The translations under genes were made by a program, and so were the position numbers. A stretch of DNA of 64,000 nt from Micromonospora sp. CCTCC AA 2012012 (GTDB lineage Bacteria > Actinomycetota > Actinomycetes > Mycobacteriales > Micromonosporaceae). Below are positions 1 through 7,762 of the stretch, piece by piece (within the stretch, counting starts at the first letter, position 1; each line of letters opens with the position of its first letter). The stretch covers positions 4,836,001 through 4,900,000 of the forward strand of contig NZ_CP159342.1 in the NCBI RefSeq assembly GCF_040499845.1, in the 5' to 3' direction. A model generated the notes under the pieces. That model was given only the letters and a program-made list of their open reading frames with translations, was not told the DNA's origin and searched no databases.

Positions 1-1006
1 CGGCCTGGGCGAAGAAGACCATGAAGAACCCGGTCGGCAGCAGCAGCGCCACCACCAGCCAGTACGCCGGGGCCAGCCCGACCAGGGTGCCGAAGGTGGC
101 GGCGCCGACGGCGGCACCGAGCACCAGCCAGACCGAGGGGCGGCTGCGTCGACCGGTACCGGCGAGGGCGCCGGTCAGCGCACCCGCCGCGAGCGCGGTG
201 CTGAACAGGCCGAACGAGGCGGCACCGGTGTGGAAGACGGTCTTGGCCAGCGCCGCGAGGGTGAGCTGGAAGTTGAACAGGGTCATGCCGACCACCGACA
301 TCAGCGCCATCGGCAGCAGCAGGTCGGCGCGTCGCCACACGTAGCGCAGCCCGTCGATCACCTTCGCCTGGTCACGTTCGCCGACCGGCGGGAGGTCCTT
401 GCGGTGCAGCTCGGCGGTGCGCATCCGGACCACGTTGACCAGCGGGGCGATCGAGCTGAGCGCGGTGAAGAGGAAGACCGGGCCGACGTCGAAGGCGGCG
501 ATGGCGAGGCCGGCGACCGCCGGGCCGACGATCCGGGCGGAGTTGAAGACCGCCGCGTTGAGCGACAGCGCGTTCGGCAGCAGCGACATGCCGACCAGCT
601 CGGAGACGAACGCCTGCCGGACCGGGGTCTCCACCGCGTTGGCGACGCCGAGCAGGGCCGCGAAGGCGAAGACGTGCCAGAGCTGCACCAGCCCGGTGAG
701 CACCAGGAGGCTCATCACCAGCGCCAGCACCGTCCAGAAGGCGTTGGCGAGGAAGAGCAGCAGGCGCTTGTCGTACCGGTCGGCGAGGCGGCCGGAGAGC
801 AGGGTGAGCAGGAGTACGGGGGTGAACTGCAACGCGGTGACCACGCCGAGCGCGGTGGCGGAGTTGTCGGAGAGCTCGAGGACGAGCCAGTCCTGGGCGA
901 TGAACATCATCCAGACGCCGATCAGTTTGATCAGCTGCCCGGTGGCGAAGAGTCGGTAGTTGCGGACTCGTAGGGACTGGAACATCGTGCTCAGCTTCGC
1001 CTGCAC
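1..1006 (-). CDS. MFS transporter, 3' part outside the window
   Basis: Major facilitator superfamily permease, probably a drug or metabolite exporter in the cytoplasmic membrane. The frame stays open to the window edge, so the C-terminus is missing. The visible protein has about ten hydrophobic helices. It also has the loop signature GRLADRYDKR between helices 2 and 3, the classic MFS motif A. I start at GTG 1006 because a GAGGAGG Shine-Dalgarno lies 10 nt upstream; an internal ATG at 985 is the alternative. The MarR gene 73 bp upstream runs in the same direction, and MarR-exporter pairs of this kind are usually regulator and target. The substrate cannot be told from the sequence. Confidence 0.9.
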   Translation of the reverse strand, partial: MQAKLSTMFQSLRVRNYRLFATGQLIKLIGVWMMFIAQDWLVLELSDNSATALGVVTALQFTPVLLLTLLSGRLADRYDKRLLLFLANAFWTVLALVMSLLVLTGLVQLWHVFAFAALLGVANAVETPVRQAFVSELVGMSLLPNALSLNAAVFNSARIVGPAVAGLAIAAFDVGPVFLFTALSSIAPLVNVVRMRTAELHRKDLPPVGERDQAKVIDGLRYVWRRADLLLPMALMSVVGMTLFNFQLTLAALAKTVFHTGAASFGLFSTALAAGALTGALAGTGRRSRPSVWLVLGAAVGAATFGTLVGLAPAYWLVVALLLPTGFFMVFFAQA

Positions 1007-1078
1007 TCTTGGTGCGCCTCCTCGCGGTCGTACGCGTCATCGTCAGCGGACGGCGCGGACCCGGTGGCGCGGGCGCGG

Positions 1079-1528
1079 TCAGGCGCGGGCGAGCTCCTCG
1101 AGGATCTCGGCGGCCCGCCGCAGCGTGTCGCGGTCACCCTCGTCGAGCGCGGCCAGGCGGCTGGCCAGCCACGAGTTGCGGGCCCGCTCGAACTGCTCGA
1201 GCACGGCCCGACCCCCCTCGGTCGGCGCCAGGATGACCTGCCGGCCGTCGGTCGGGTGGGGGGTGCGCTGCACGAGGCCGCGCTCCTCCAACTTCGCGAC
1301 GATCTTGGTCATCGTCGGCGGCTGCACCCGTTCGACGTCGGCCAGTTCCCGGGGCGTCAGCGCGCCCGCCAGCTTGAGGCTGGTGAGCGCGGAGAGCTGG
1401 GTGACCGTCAGGTCGCCGACCGGGCGGGCCTGTCGGACCCGCCGGTTCAGCCGGTGGATCGCATCTCGCAGCTGAGGGGCCAGCTGCGCCGGTGGCACGC
1501 GGTTCGCCGTCACCGTCCGCTCCGTCAC
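1079..1528 (-). CDS. MarR family transcriptional regulator
   Basis: Winged-helix regulator of 149 residues, the usual MarR length. Residues about 40-110 form the helix-turn-helix and wing: LTVTQLSALTSL, then LTPRELADVERVQPPTMTKI, then the wing with DGRQVILAPTEGG. The start is GTG 1528. It is co-directional with the MFS gene below it and divergent from the gene at 1687. An AT-rich inverted repeat abuts its start and is a good candidate for an autoregulatory operator. A role as ligand-responsive repressor of the adjacent MFS pump is inferred from context; the inducer is unknown. Confidence 0.93.
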   Translation of the reverse strand: MTERTVTANRVPPAQLAPQLRDAIHRLNRRVRQARPVGDLTVTQLSALTSLKLAGALTPRELADVERVQPPTMTKIVAKLEERGLVQRTPHPTDGRQVILAPTEGGRAVLEQFERARNSWLASRLAALDEGDRDTLRRAAEILEELARA

Positions 1529-1532
1529 AATC

Positions 1533-1560
1533 GTTAGCTTAACTAATGAGCCTGGCTAAC
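1533..1560. promoter_or_regulatory. Candidate MarR operator with nested inverted repeats
   Basis: An AT-rich patch stands out in otherwise GC-rich DNA directly upstream of the MarR start codon. TTAGCTTAACTAA (1534-1546) is a near-palindrome with TTAG/CTAA arms. GTTAGC at 1533-1538 is also repeated inverted as GCTAAC at 1555-1560. Position and symmetry fit a MarR dimer site that represses both directions. No binding data; this is inference from pattern. Confidence 0.5.
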
Positions 1561-1686
1561 GACATGCGATATGAGCATGCTCACCAGGAGGTTTGTCCGA
1601 ATCAACGCCGGGTAGCGCGGCGACCGTCCGGCGCATCGTCCCAGATCACCGGCGACCGGGAAAGGCCGATCGCGTACCCTTTCCCC

Positions 1687-1944
1687 GTGCCACAGGAGCA
1701 GCCGCCGAGGCCCGAGCCACTCGACCCGCCGATGGTCCCGTTCGCCGTCGCCGGGCTGGTCGTCTGGGCGGTGGTGGGGCTGGTGCTGTTGCTCTTCTTC
1801 CGCGGCTGGCTCACCGAGCACGGGCACCAGAACTGGCTCTGGACCTGCCTGGCCGGTTTCCTGTGGGGCTTCCCCGGGCTCGCGACGATGCTGCGACACG
1901 ACGCCAACCGCCGTCGTCGGCGGGCGGCGGCCAACCGGCCCTGA
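1687..1944 (+). CDS. DUF2530 family small membrane protein
   Basis: Small actinobacterial protein of about 85 residues with a proline-rich N-terminus (PQEQPPRPEPLDPPM), two hydrophobic segments (VPFAVAGLVVWAVVGLVLLLFF and WLWTCLAGFLWGFPGLA) and a basic C-terminal tail. This layout matches the DUF2530 family; function is unknown. The frame is open back to 1546, but the extra N-terminal residues look unlike the family, so I prefer GTG 1687. The Shine-Dalgarno is weak, and the start is less certain than the gene. Confidence 0.75.
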   Translation: MPQEQPPRPEPLDPPMVPFAVAGLVVWAVVGLVLLLFFRGWLTEHGHQNWLWTCLAGFLWGFPGLATMLRHDANRRRRRAAANRP

Positions 1945-1965
1945 GCCCGCCGCGCCACCGCACGG

Positions 1966-2805
1966 TCAGGGGTGGCCGTACGGCTCCGCCGGCTCGGCGG
2001 CCTCCACCGAACCGGGTACCCGGCTGACCGACATGGCCTCGACCGCGCTGTCGTCGTAGACGGTGGGCAGCTCGTCGACCGGGGTCTCGGCCGCCTCCAC
2101 CAGCGTCTCCGAGTGTGCGCCGCACCCGTGGTCGGCGCTCACCACCCGGCCGTCGTCCGGCGCGTAGAAGTTGCCGCAGGCGCCGAAGGAGAGCCGCAGC
2201 GCACCAGCCAGCGGCAGATAGAAACCGCAGGTGCCGCAACGGGCGGCGGCCGGCGCGGCCACCGAGATCGCCGCGGAGGGGCCGTGGTCGCCGTCGTACC
2301 AGCGCTGGGCGGCCTCGGCGCGCCCCTCGCGGGACAGCACCCGGGGTCGGCCCAGACCGAGCTCCCACGCGGTCTCCTCGACCGCCGGGTCGTCGGAGAG
2401 CAGGTAGCCGGGGGCGAGCCGCTCGTCGTCGGCGGGCGTCGGCAGCAGGTCACCGGGGCCGAGGTCGCCCGGCTTGAGCCGCTCCTGCCAGGGCAGCCAG
2501 CCCGGCGCGAGCAGTGCGTCCGGGCCGGGGAGCAGGACCGTCTCGCAGAGCGTCACGGCGCGGCTGCGCGGCACCCGGGTGACGGTGACGGCCCAGCGCC
2601 AGCCCCGGTAACCGGCCATCAGACATTCGAAGTAGTGGGTGACGAGTCGCTCGCCCTCAGCGACGGCCTGCAGGTGGTCGCCGACGTCGGCGGGGTCCAC
2701 CTCGGTGATGCCGGCGCGCGCCACCTCGACGGCGGCGGCGCAGACCTGGTCGAGACGGGCGGCACGGGCGGAGACGGGCCTGGTCACCCGACCATTGTTC
2801 CCCAT
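1966..2805 (-). CDS. DUF3027 domain protein
   Basis: Protein of 279 residues, start ATG 2805; the much longer open frame upstream is only GC-bias read-through over the divergent MFS gene. The N-terminal part carries the DUF3027-type segment EGERLVTHYFECLMAGYRGWRWAVTVTRV. The C-terminal half has a Cys-rich stretch, CGTCGFYLPL ... GACGNFYAPDD ... DHGCGAHSE, that could bind zinc. The family is widespread in actinobacteria and of unknown function. It is divergent from the MFS gene at 2893 across an 88-bp gap that contains TCGACAGG twice as a direct repeat (2818 and 2844). Confidence 0.85.
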   Translation of the reverse strand: MGNNGRVTRPVSARAARLDQVCAAAVEVARAGITEVDPADVGDHLQAVAEGERLVTHYFECLMAGYRGWRWAVTVTRVPRSRAVTLCETVLLPGPDALLAPGWLPWQERLKPGDLGPGDLLPTPADDERLAPGYLLSDDPAVEETAWELGLGRPRVLSREGRAEAAQRWYDGDHGPSAAISVAAPAAARCGTCGFYLPLAGALRLSFGACGNFYAPDDGRVVSADHGCGAHSETLVEAAETPVDELPTVYDDSAVEAMSVSRVPGSVEAAEPAEPYGHP

Positions 2806-2892
2806 GCCGGCCGCGCGTCGACAGGCACTCCCCGGAGTCGTTCTCGACAGGTGCGGGAGCGCGTCTGGATCGGATGGGCGAGGATGGTGCAC

Positions 2893-4524
2893 ATGCCGCT
2901 GTCCTCCCGCTCCGGGCGGTCCGTCCTCGGGCGGACCGTCGGCACGGGCATCCGCGCCACCCGCCTGCTGCTCCGCGGCTCGCTGAGCGGCGGACGCTGG
3001 ATGACCAGACGCGCCGGGATGGCCCGGGCCCGCAGCGCCGGCAACGAGGTCGGCATGGTCCGCCTCTTCGACCTGCACGCGCTCTCCTGCGCCGGGGACA
3101 CCCTGATCGCCATCGGCCTGGCGGGGACGATCTTCTTCGACGTACCGCTGGGCGAGGCGCGGAACAAGGTCGCGCTCTATCTGCTGGTGACGATGGTGCC
3201 GTTCGCCATGCTCGCCCCGGTGGTCGGGCCGCTGCTCGACCACTTCCGGCACGGCCGCCGGTACGCGCTGGCGGCCACCATGCTCGGTCGGGCGTTCCTC
3301 GCCTGGTTGATCTCCGACTACATCGGCAGCTTCGGCCTCTATCCCGCCGCGTTCGGCGTGCTCGCGCTCTCCCGGGCGTACGGGGTGGCCCGCTCGGCGG
3401 CGGTGCCCAGACTGCTGCCCGAGGGGGTCGGGCTGTCCCAGGTCGGCGCCCGGGCCAGCGTCTACGGCACGGTGGCCGGGGCGCTCGTCGCCCCGATCGG
3501 GCTCGCCGCCTTCTGGCTGGGTCCGCAGTGGCCGCTCCGGGTGGCCTCGGTGATCTTCCTGGTCGGCATGGTGATCTCCCTGCGGTTGCCGCCGCGCGCC
3601 GACTCCGAGCCGCCGGAGCGGGTGCCCCACCCGCTGCGCGCGCTGCGTCGCCGGGACGGGGAACGTCCGCTGGGCCGGGGCCGCCCGGCCGGCCGGGTGG
3701 TGATCGCCACCCTGATCGGCGCGGCGGCGCTGCGCGGCGTGTACGGCTTCCTCCTGCTCTTCCTCGCCTTCGCCGTCAAGGCCGGCGACCTCACCACCGA
3801 CTTCTTCGGTCGGAGCCTGAGCGCCCAGGGTGCGCTGGGCCTGATCGGCGGCGCCCTGGCGGTGGGCAGTTTCCTGGCCACCGCGGTCGGCACCCGGCTG
3901 CGGATCCACCGCCCGACGGCGATCCAGTCCAGCGGCATGATCGTGGTGGCCGGGGTGGCGATCCTCGCCGCGCTGAAGTTCTCGCTGCCGCTGGTGGCGC
4001 TGCTCTGCCTGGTGACATCGCTGATCAGCGGAATCGCCAAGCTGGCCGTCGACGCCTCGATCCAGGAGCGGATCCCGGAGCGGTTGCGGGCCAGCTCCTT
4101 CGCGCACTCGGAGACCGCGCTGATGCTCGCCTTCGTGGCCGGCGGCGGGCTGGGACTCGTACCGTTCGACGGCCGGGTGGGCATCGCGGTCGCGGCCTGC
4201 GTGGCGGCGCTCATCGCGGCGCGCGGCGTGCTGGTCGCGGGGCGGCTGCGCGACGAACGGCTGGTGGGCCGCCCCCTCGGCGACGAGGAACTGGCCGCCG
4301 AGCAGACCGAGCGGTTCGCCGCCGGGCCGTCGGAGGCGACCGAGGAGTACGCCAACCCGGCCCCGACCTCGCCGGCCCCGCCCGGCAGCGGGACGAATGC
4401 TCCCGCGGACGACGCGGGTCTCGCCCCGCCCGGCTACCACATCTACCGACCCTCGTCGGCGGTCGGTGGGCCGGGCGGCGCGGAGGAGGAGAACCACCGG
4501 GAATCGAGAGGACCGCTCGCGTGA
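2893..4524 (+). CDS. MFS transporter, translationally coupled to mqnB
   Basis: Major facilitator superfamily protein of about 543 residues with around twelve hydrophobic segments, a long basic N-terminus and a disordered Pro/Glu-rich C-terminal tail (from about residue 460) ending in HIYRPSSAVGG. The start is ATG 2893, with GCGAGG 9 nt upstream; ATG 2884 is in frame but sits on top of that Shine-Dalgarno. Its stop overlaps the GTG of mqnB by four bases (GTGA), so the two are co-translated. That coupling suggests a transport role near the futalosine pathway, which is unproven. The substrate is unknown. Confidence 0.87.
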   Translation: MPLSSRSGRSVLGRTVGTGIRATRLLLRGSLSGGRWMTRRAGMARARSAGNEVGMVRLFDLHALSCAGDTLIAIGLAGTIFFDVPLGEARNKVALYLLVTMVPFAMLAPVVGPLLDHFRHGRRYALAATMLGRAFLAWLISDYIGSFGLYPAAFGVLALSRAYGVARSAAVPRLLPEGVGLSQVGARASVYGTVAGALVAPIGLAAFWLGPQWPLRVASVIFLVGMVISLRLPPRADSEPPERVPHPLRALRRRDGERPLGRGRPAGRVVIATLIGAAALRGVYGFLLLFLAFAVKAGDLTTDFFGRSLSAQGALGLIGGALAVGSFLATAVGTRLRIHRPTAIQSSGMIVVAGVAILAALKFSLPLVALLCLVTSLISGIAKLAVDASIQERIPERLRASSFAHSETALMLAFVAGGGLGLVPFDGRVGIAVAACVAALIAARGVLVAGRLRDERLVGRPLGDEELAAEQTERFAAGPSEATEEYANPAPTSPAPPGSGTNAPADDAGLAPPGYHIYRPSSAVGGPGGAEEENHRESRGPLA

Positions 4525-5171
4525 CGGGACTGTTGGTGGTGACGGCGGTATCCGCCGAGGCGGAGGCCGTCCGGGCCGGGCTCGACGACCAGGCGGTCAC
4601 CGTGCTGCCGGTCGGCGTCGGCCCCGCCGCCGCCGGCGCGGCGACCGCCCGGCTGCTCGCGCTCGCCGAGGCTGCCGGCCGCCCCTACCGGGGGGTGGTC
4701 AGCGCCGGCATCGGCGGCGGCTTCGTCGGCCGGGTGGCGGTCGGCGACACCGTGCTGGCGACCCGCAGCGTGGCCGCCGACCTGGGCGCCGAGTCACCGG
4801 AGGGCTTCATCCCGGTCGACGAGCTGGGCATGCCGCCGGAGCTGCTCGGCGTCGGCAACGCCGTACCCGCCGACCCCGGGCTGCTGGCCGCGCTGCGTAC
4901 CGCGTTGCCGGGCGCGTCGGTCGGTGCGGTGCTGACGGTCAGCACGGTGACCGGCACGGCCGCCGGCACCGACGCGTTGGCGCAGCGGCACCCGGACGCC
5001 GTGGTCGAGGCCATGGAGGGGTACGGCGTGGCCGTCGCCGCCGCCCAGGCGGGCGTGCCCTTCGCCGAGCTGCGCACCGTGTCGAACCCGATCGGACCCC
5101 GTGACCGGGGAGCGTGGCGGATGAAGGAGGCCTTCGCCGCGCTCACCGAGGCGGCTCACGCCCTCCGCTGA
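4521..5171 (+). CDS. mqnB: Futalosine hydrolase MqnB
   Basis: Cytoplasmic nucleoside-phosphorylase-fold enzyme of 216 residues that removes hypoxanthine from futalosine to give dehypoxanthine futalosine, a step of the alternative (futalosine) menaquinone pathway. Supporting features are the N-terminal LLVVTAVSAEAEAV, the GVVSAGIGGGF glycine loop, and the late AVVEAMEGYGVAVAA segment, which carries the acidic residue and Met/Glu pair of purine phosphorylases and hydrolases. The start GTG 4521 overlaps the MFS stop. mqnD follows 1.4 kb downstream on the same strand, which supports the assignment. Its 3' end overlaps the convergent XRE-GNAT gene by 29 bp. Confidence 0.9.
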   Translation: MTGLLVVTAVSAEAEAVRAGLDDQAVTVLPVGVGPAAAGAATARLLALAEAAGRPYRGVVSAGIGGGFVGRVAVGDTVLATRSVAADLGAESPEGFIPVDELGMPPELLGVGNAVPADPGLLAALRTALPGASVGAVLTVSTVTGTAAGTDALAQRHPDAVVEAMEGYGVAVAAAQAGVPFAELRTVSNPIGPRDRGAWRMKEAFAALTEAAHALR

Positions 5172-6096
5172 GCGGTCGTTCCCACCGCAGCGCCGTCGGC
5201 CGGCCCCACTCCACCGCGAAACCGCAGGCGACGAGGAACCCGACGCCACCGAACTCGGCAATCGCGTGGACGGTGTCGACACCGACGCGCACCATCTCCG
5301 CGCGGAGCGCCTCGACCAGCCGGCGCCCGATGCCCAGCAGCCGGTGCTCCGCGCCCACCAGCACCCCGTCGAGCACGAGCTCCCGCCGGCCACCCAGCTC
5401 GTACCCGAGCAGCAGGTCGACGCTCCGCTCGTGCGCCCGCAGCTCCCCGACCAGCTCACCGTCGGGCAACTCGGCGACGAACCGCCACGACGTCGCCGGA
5501 AGCCCGCCGAAGTACCGCCGCAGCCGGACCTCGTGTCCGACCCGTTCGCCCCGCCGGCGCCGGTCCCGCTCGGCCCGGTCCAGGGTGTAGGTCACCGCCG
5601 GCAACGGCCTGGGCCACCTGGCGGGCGGCAGGTCGTACCAGCGCGACCACCAGGCACCGGGCCAGTCCCGTGGCTCGCGGACCGCGCGGCCGTCGAGGTG
5701 CGCGGGACAGTGCCGACCCGCCGCGTCGCGGACCGTCTCGTGCGGCACGGGCGCGAGGGGCGGCGCGGGCGGCAGAGCCCCGGTCCGGTCGGTGCTGCTG
5801 GTGTTGGTGTTGGTGTTGGTGATCGTGAGGCTTCCTCCTGCGGCTCTGAGGAGCCGTTCGAGGGTGCGGAAGCGAGGGTCCGGCGTCAAACCCGACTCCA
5901 CCCGGGCGATAGTGGTCTGCGGCACCCCCGAGCGCTCAGCAAGCTCCCGTTGGCTCAGGTCGGCGTCCCGCCGCAGGGCTCGCAGCGTCGCACCCAGGTC
6001 GACCTGCGGCGAGGACTCCGTCGGCTCGGTCGGCTCGGTCGGCTCCCTCGGCTCGGTCGGCTCGGTCGGCTCGGTCGGCTCCGTCATGCCCACCAT
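5143..6096 (-). CDS. XRE helix-turn-helix / GNAT-like fusion protein
   Basis: Protein of about 317 residues with two modules. Residues about 35-95 are an XRE helix-turn-helix (LRALRRDADLSQRELAERSGVPQTTIARVESG). Residues about 200-317 resemble a GNAT acyltransferase, with the acetyl-CoA loop RLLGIGRRL followed by VEALRAEM and the late GFLVACGFAVEWGR segment. The N-terminus is a run of TEP tripeptides and a TNTNTNT run links the modules; both are encoded by short tandem DNA repeats. I start at ATG 6096 (GAGGCGG 8 nt upstream); ATG 6087 is possible. The regulator part may act with the acetyltransferase as a self-contained switch, but no target is evident. Confidence 0.8.
   Translation of the reverse strand: MVGMTEPTEPTEPTEPREPTEPTEPTESSPQVDLGATLRALRRDADLSQRELAERSGVPQTTIARVESGLTPDPRFRTLERLLRAAGGSLTITNTNTNTSSTDRTGALPPAPPLAPVPHETVRDAAGRHCPAHLDGRAVREPRDWPGAWWSRWYDLPPARWPRPLPAVTYTLDRAERDRRRRGERVGHEVRLRRYFGGLPATSWRFVAELPDGELVGELRAHERSVDLLLGYELGGRRELVLDGVLVGAEHRLLGIGRRLVEALRAEMVRVGVDTVHAIAEFGGVGFLVACGFAVEWGRPTALRWERPLSGGREPPR
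6007..6084. repeat. In-frame 9-bp tandem repeat (TEP codons)
   Basis: About eight and a half units of a 9-bp repeat encode (Thr-Glu-Pro) at the extreme N-terminus of the XRE-GNAT protein, with one REP variant. A second short 6-bp repeat at about 5803-5822 encodes Thr-Asn. Both unit lengths are multiples of three, so slippage would change tail length without breaking the frame. Confidence 0.85.
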
Positions 6097-6193
6097 GCTC
6101 GGTGCCGCCTCGACCGCGCTCAACACCCACAGCCAGGCTGTGGAAAACCCTGTGGAAATCGACTGCGGCTGGGGACGGAACGGGTCGTCTGCC

Positions 6194-6440
6194 CGCTACG
6201 AACTTGATTACATCAATGGGTCAGACCCCTCTGGTGATCGGCTACTGGGAGGCGACCGCGCGGACCGGAAGCGTTTTGCCGGTCCGGTGGACGCTACTGG
6301 GAGGCGACCGCGCGGACCCGAAGCGTTCCGCCGGTCCGGTGGCCGAAGCTGGCCTCCTGGGACCCGTCGCTCCACCGCCCGCGTGACCTCCGCCGCGCGG
6401 CGCGGCACCGTGATTCATCTTTGTAATCAAGTTCGTAGCG
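6194..6440. repeat. MITE-like element with perfect 19-bp terminal inverted repeats
   Basis: A 247-bp intergenic block is bounded by perfect 19-bp inverted repeats: CGCTACGAACTTGATTACA at 6194-6212 and its reverse complement at 6422-6440. The ends are AT-rich compared with the surroundings. There is no convincing ORF inside; the centre is made of two 50-bp direct repeats. I see no clear target-site duplication. The design fits a non-autonomous miniature element or a dispersed structured repeat. It occupies most of the 461-bp gap between the XRE-GNAT gene and mqnD; the rest of that gap holds the G-rich mqnD leader. Confidence 0.7.
6241..6342. repeat. Two 50-bp direct repeats inside the MITE-like block
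   Basis: Copy 1 (6241-6290) and copy 2 (6293-6342) start with GCTACTGGGAGGCGACCGCG and end with GCCGGTCCGGTGG; they differ at only about three positions and lie 52 bp apart. Copy 1 contains the hairpin GGACCGG-N10-CCGGTCC; in copy 2 the stem is shortened by a substitution. Confidence 0.85.
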
Positions 6441-6513
6441 TCGGACACGCCTGCCCCGGCCGGGCCGCAGCAGCAGGTCCACCGAGGAACGGCGACGCAG
6501 CAGAGGAGGCGAT

Positions 6514-6544
6514 GGGGGGTCGGTGGGGTGGGATGGAGGTGGGG
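6514..6544 (+). other. G-run cluster with quadruplex potential in the mqnD leader
   Basis: On the coding strand, G-runs of 6, 4, 3 and 4 lie within 31 bases (6514-6519, 6525-6528, 6530-6532, 6541-6544), with a further G5 run at 6552-6556 just before the mqnD start. Loops of 5, 1 and 8 nt are near the limits for a G-quadruplex. The usual GGAGG site (6535) lies inside the cluster and unusually far (18 nt) from the start codon. Confidence 0.45.
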
Positions 6545-6557
6545 TTAACGTGGGGGT

Positions 6558-7388
6558 GTGGCGCTCTCCCTGGCGATCTCGCCCTGCCCCAACGACACGT
6601 TCGTCTTCGACGCCCTGGTGCACGGGCGGGTCCCCGGCGCGCCGCCGGTGGAGGTGACCTACGCCGACGTGGACGTCACCAACACGGCCGCCGAGCGGGG
6701 GGCGTTCGACCTGGTCAAGGTGAGTTACGCGGCGCTGCCGTGGCTGCTCGACGACTACCACCTGCTGCCCTGCGGCGGTGCGCTCGGGCGGGGCTGCGGC
6801 CCGCTGGTGCTCACCCGGGGCGACCGGGCCGACCTGGCGGGGGCGACGGTGGCGGTGCCGGGCGAGCGGACCACGGCGTACCTGCTGTTCCGGCTCTGGG
6901 CGGCGGAGCAGCCACCCGCGCGGATCGTGGTCGTGCCGTTCCACGAGATCATGCCGGGCGTCGCCGCCGGCACGTACGACGCGGGGCTGGTGATCCACGA
7001 GGCACGGTTCACCTATCCGCGGCACGGCTTGACCGCCCTGGTCGACCTCGGCGAGTGGTGGGAGGCGGACACCGGGCTGCCCATCCCGCTCGGCGCGATC
7101 CTCGCCCGCAAGGGTGCGGTGGACCCGGTCGAGGCGGCCGGCTGGATCCGCGAGTCGGTACGCCAGGCGTGGGCCGACCCGGAGGCCAGCCGGGAGTACG
7201 TGCTCACGCACGCGCAGGAGATGGAGCCCGACGTGGTGGACCGGCACATCGGCCTCTACGTCAACGAGTTCACCGCCGACCTGGGTGAGGCCGGCTTCGC
7301 CGCCGTGGAAGCGCTGCTGGGCCGGGCCGCCGACGCCGGGCTCGTCCCTCAGACCTCCAGCTCGCGGGCGACCGCGTGGACCAGCTGA
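6558..7388 (+). CDS. mqnD: 1,4-dihydroxy-6-naphthoate synthase MqnD
   Basis: Cytoplasmic enzyme of 276 residues that converts cyclic dehypoxanthine futalosine to 1,4-dihydroxy-6-naphthoate in the futalosine menaquinone pathway. It has the family hallmark near the N-terminus, AISPCPNDTFVFDALVHG. Two lobes of a periplasmic-binding-protein fold follow, with conserved stretches FDLVKVSYAALPW, CGPLV, VPGERTTAY, HEIMPGV and GLVIHEARFTY. Start GTG 6558 gives the standard N-terminus although no well-placed Shine-Dalgarno is seen. The 3' end overlaps the convergent cold-shock gene by 40 bp. mqnB lies on the same strand upstream. Confidence 0.95.
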   Translation: MALSLAISPCPNDTFVFDALVHGRVPGAPPVEVTYADVDVTNTAAERGAFDLVKVSYAALPWLLDDYHLLPCGGALGRGCGPLVLTRGDRADLAGATVAVPGERTTAYLLFRLWAAEQPPARIVVVPFHEIMPGVAAGTYDAGLVIHEARFTYPRHGLTALVDLGEWWEADTGLPIPLGAILARKGAVDPVEAAGWIRESVRQAWADPEASREYVLTHAQEMEPDVVDRHIGLYVNEFTADLGEAGFAAVEALLGRAADAGLVPQTSSSRATAWTS

Positions 7389-7735
7389 GCGATCTTCTGC
7401 GCGGTCTTCTTCTCCGGGAACCGGCCCCGGCGCAGGTCCGGCTGGACCTTCGCCTCCAGCACCTTGATCATGTCCTCGACCAGGCCGTGCAGCTCCTCGG
7501 CCGGTCGGCGGCGCAGCTCCGCCACGGACGGCGGCGCCTCCAGCAGCTTGACCCCCATCGCCTGGGCGCCCCGCCGGCTGTCGACCACGCTGAAGTCGAC
7601 CCGCTGACCACCCTTCAGGTCGCTGACGCCCGCCGGTAGCGCACCCTTGGGCAGGAACACGTCGCCACCCTCGTCACTGGTGACGAACCCGTAACCCTTG
7701 GCCGCGTCATACCACTTCACTCGACCCGTCGGCAC
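7349..7735 (-). CDS. Cold-shock domain protein with C-terminal extension
   Basis: Protein of 128 residues. Residues 1-65 form a cold-shock (OB-fold) domain with RNP1-like KGYGFVTSDEGGDVFLPKG, a nucleic-acid-binding surface. Instead of ending at about 67 residues it continues with about 60 residues rich in charged helix (VAELRRRPAEELHGLVEDMIKVLEAK). This longer form is common in actinobacteria near futalosine genes. Start GTG 7735 with AGGGG about 7 nt upstream. The likely role is as an RNA chaperone or regulator; the extension's function is unknown. Confidence 0.9.
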   Translation of the reverse strand: MPTGRVKWYDAAKGYGFVTSDEGGDVFLPKGALPAGVSDLKGGQRVDFSVVDSRRGAQAMGVKLLEAPPSVAELRRRPAEELHGLVEDMIKVLEAKVQPDLRRGRFPEKKTAQKIAQLVHAVARELEV

Positions 7736-7762
7736 CTGAAACCCCTGCTTCGCTCGACACCT

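Noticed and set aside
230..973. Long plus-strand frame rich in Arg/Asp/His opposite the first MFS gene
   Set aside because: Composition is that of a GC-bias shadow and the minus strand encodes clear MFS helices with a good start.
2806..4497. Extension of the DUF3027 frame upstream to 4497
   Set aside because: It lies antisense to the MFS gene, is low in family-like sequence, and the real start ATG 2805 gives a normal N-terminus.
6194..6342. CRISPR-like array
   Set aside because: Only two direct repeats with a 2-bp separation and no spacers or cas genes.
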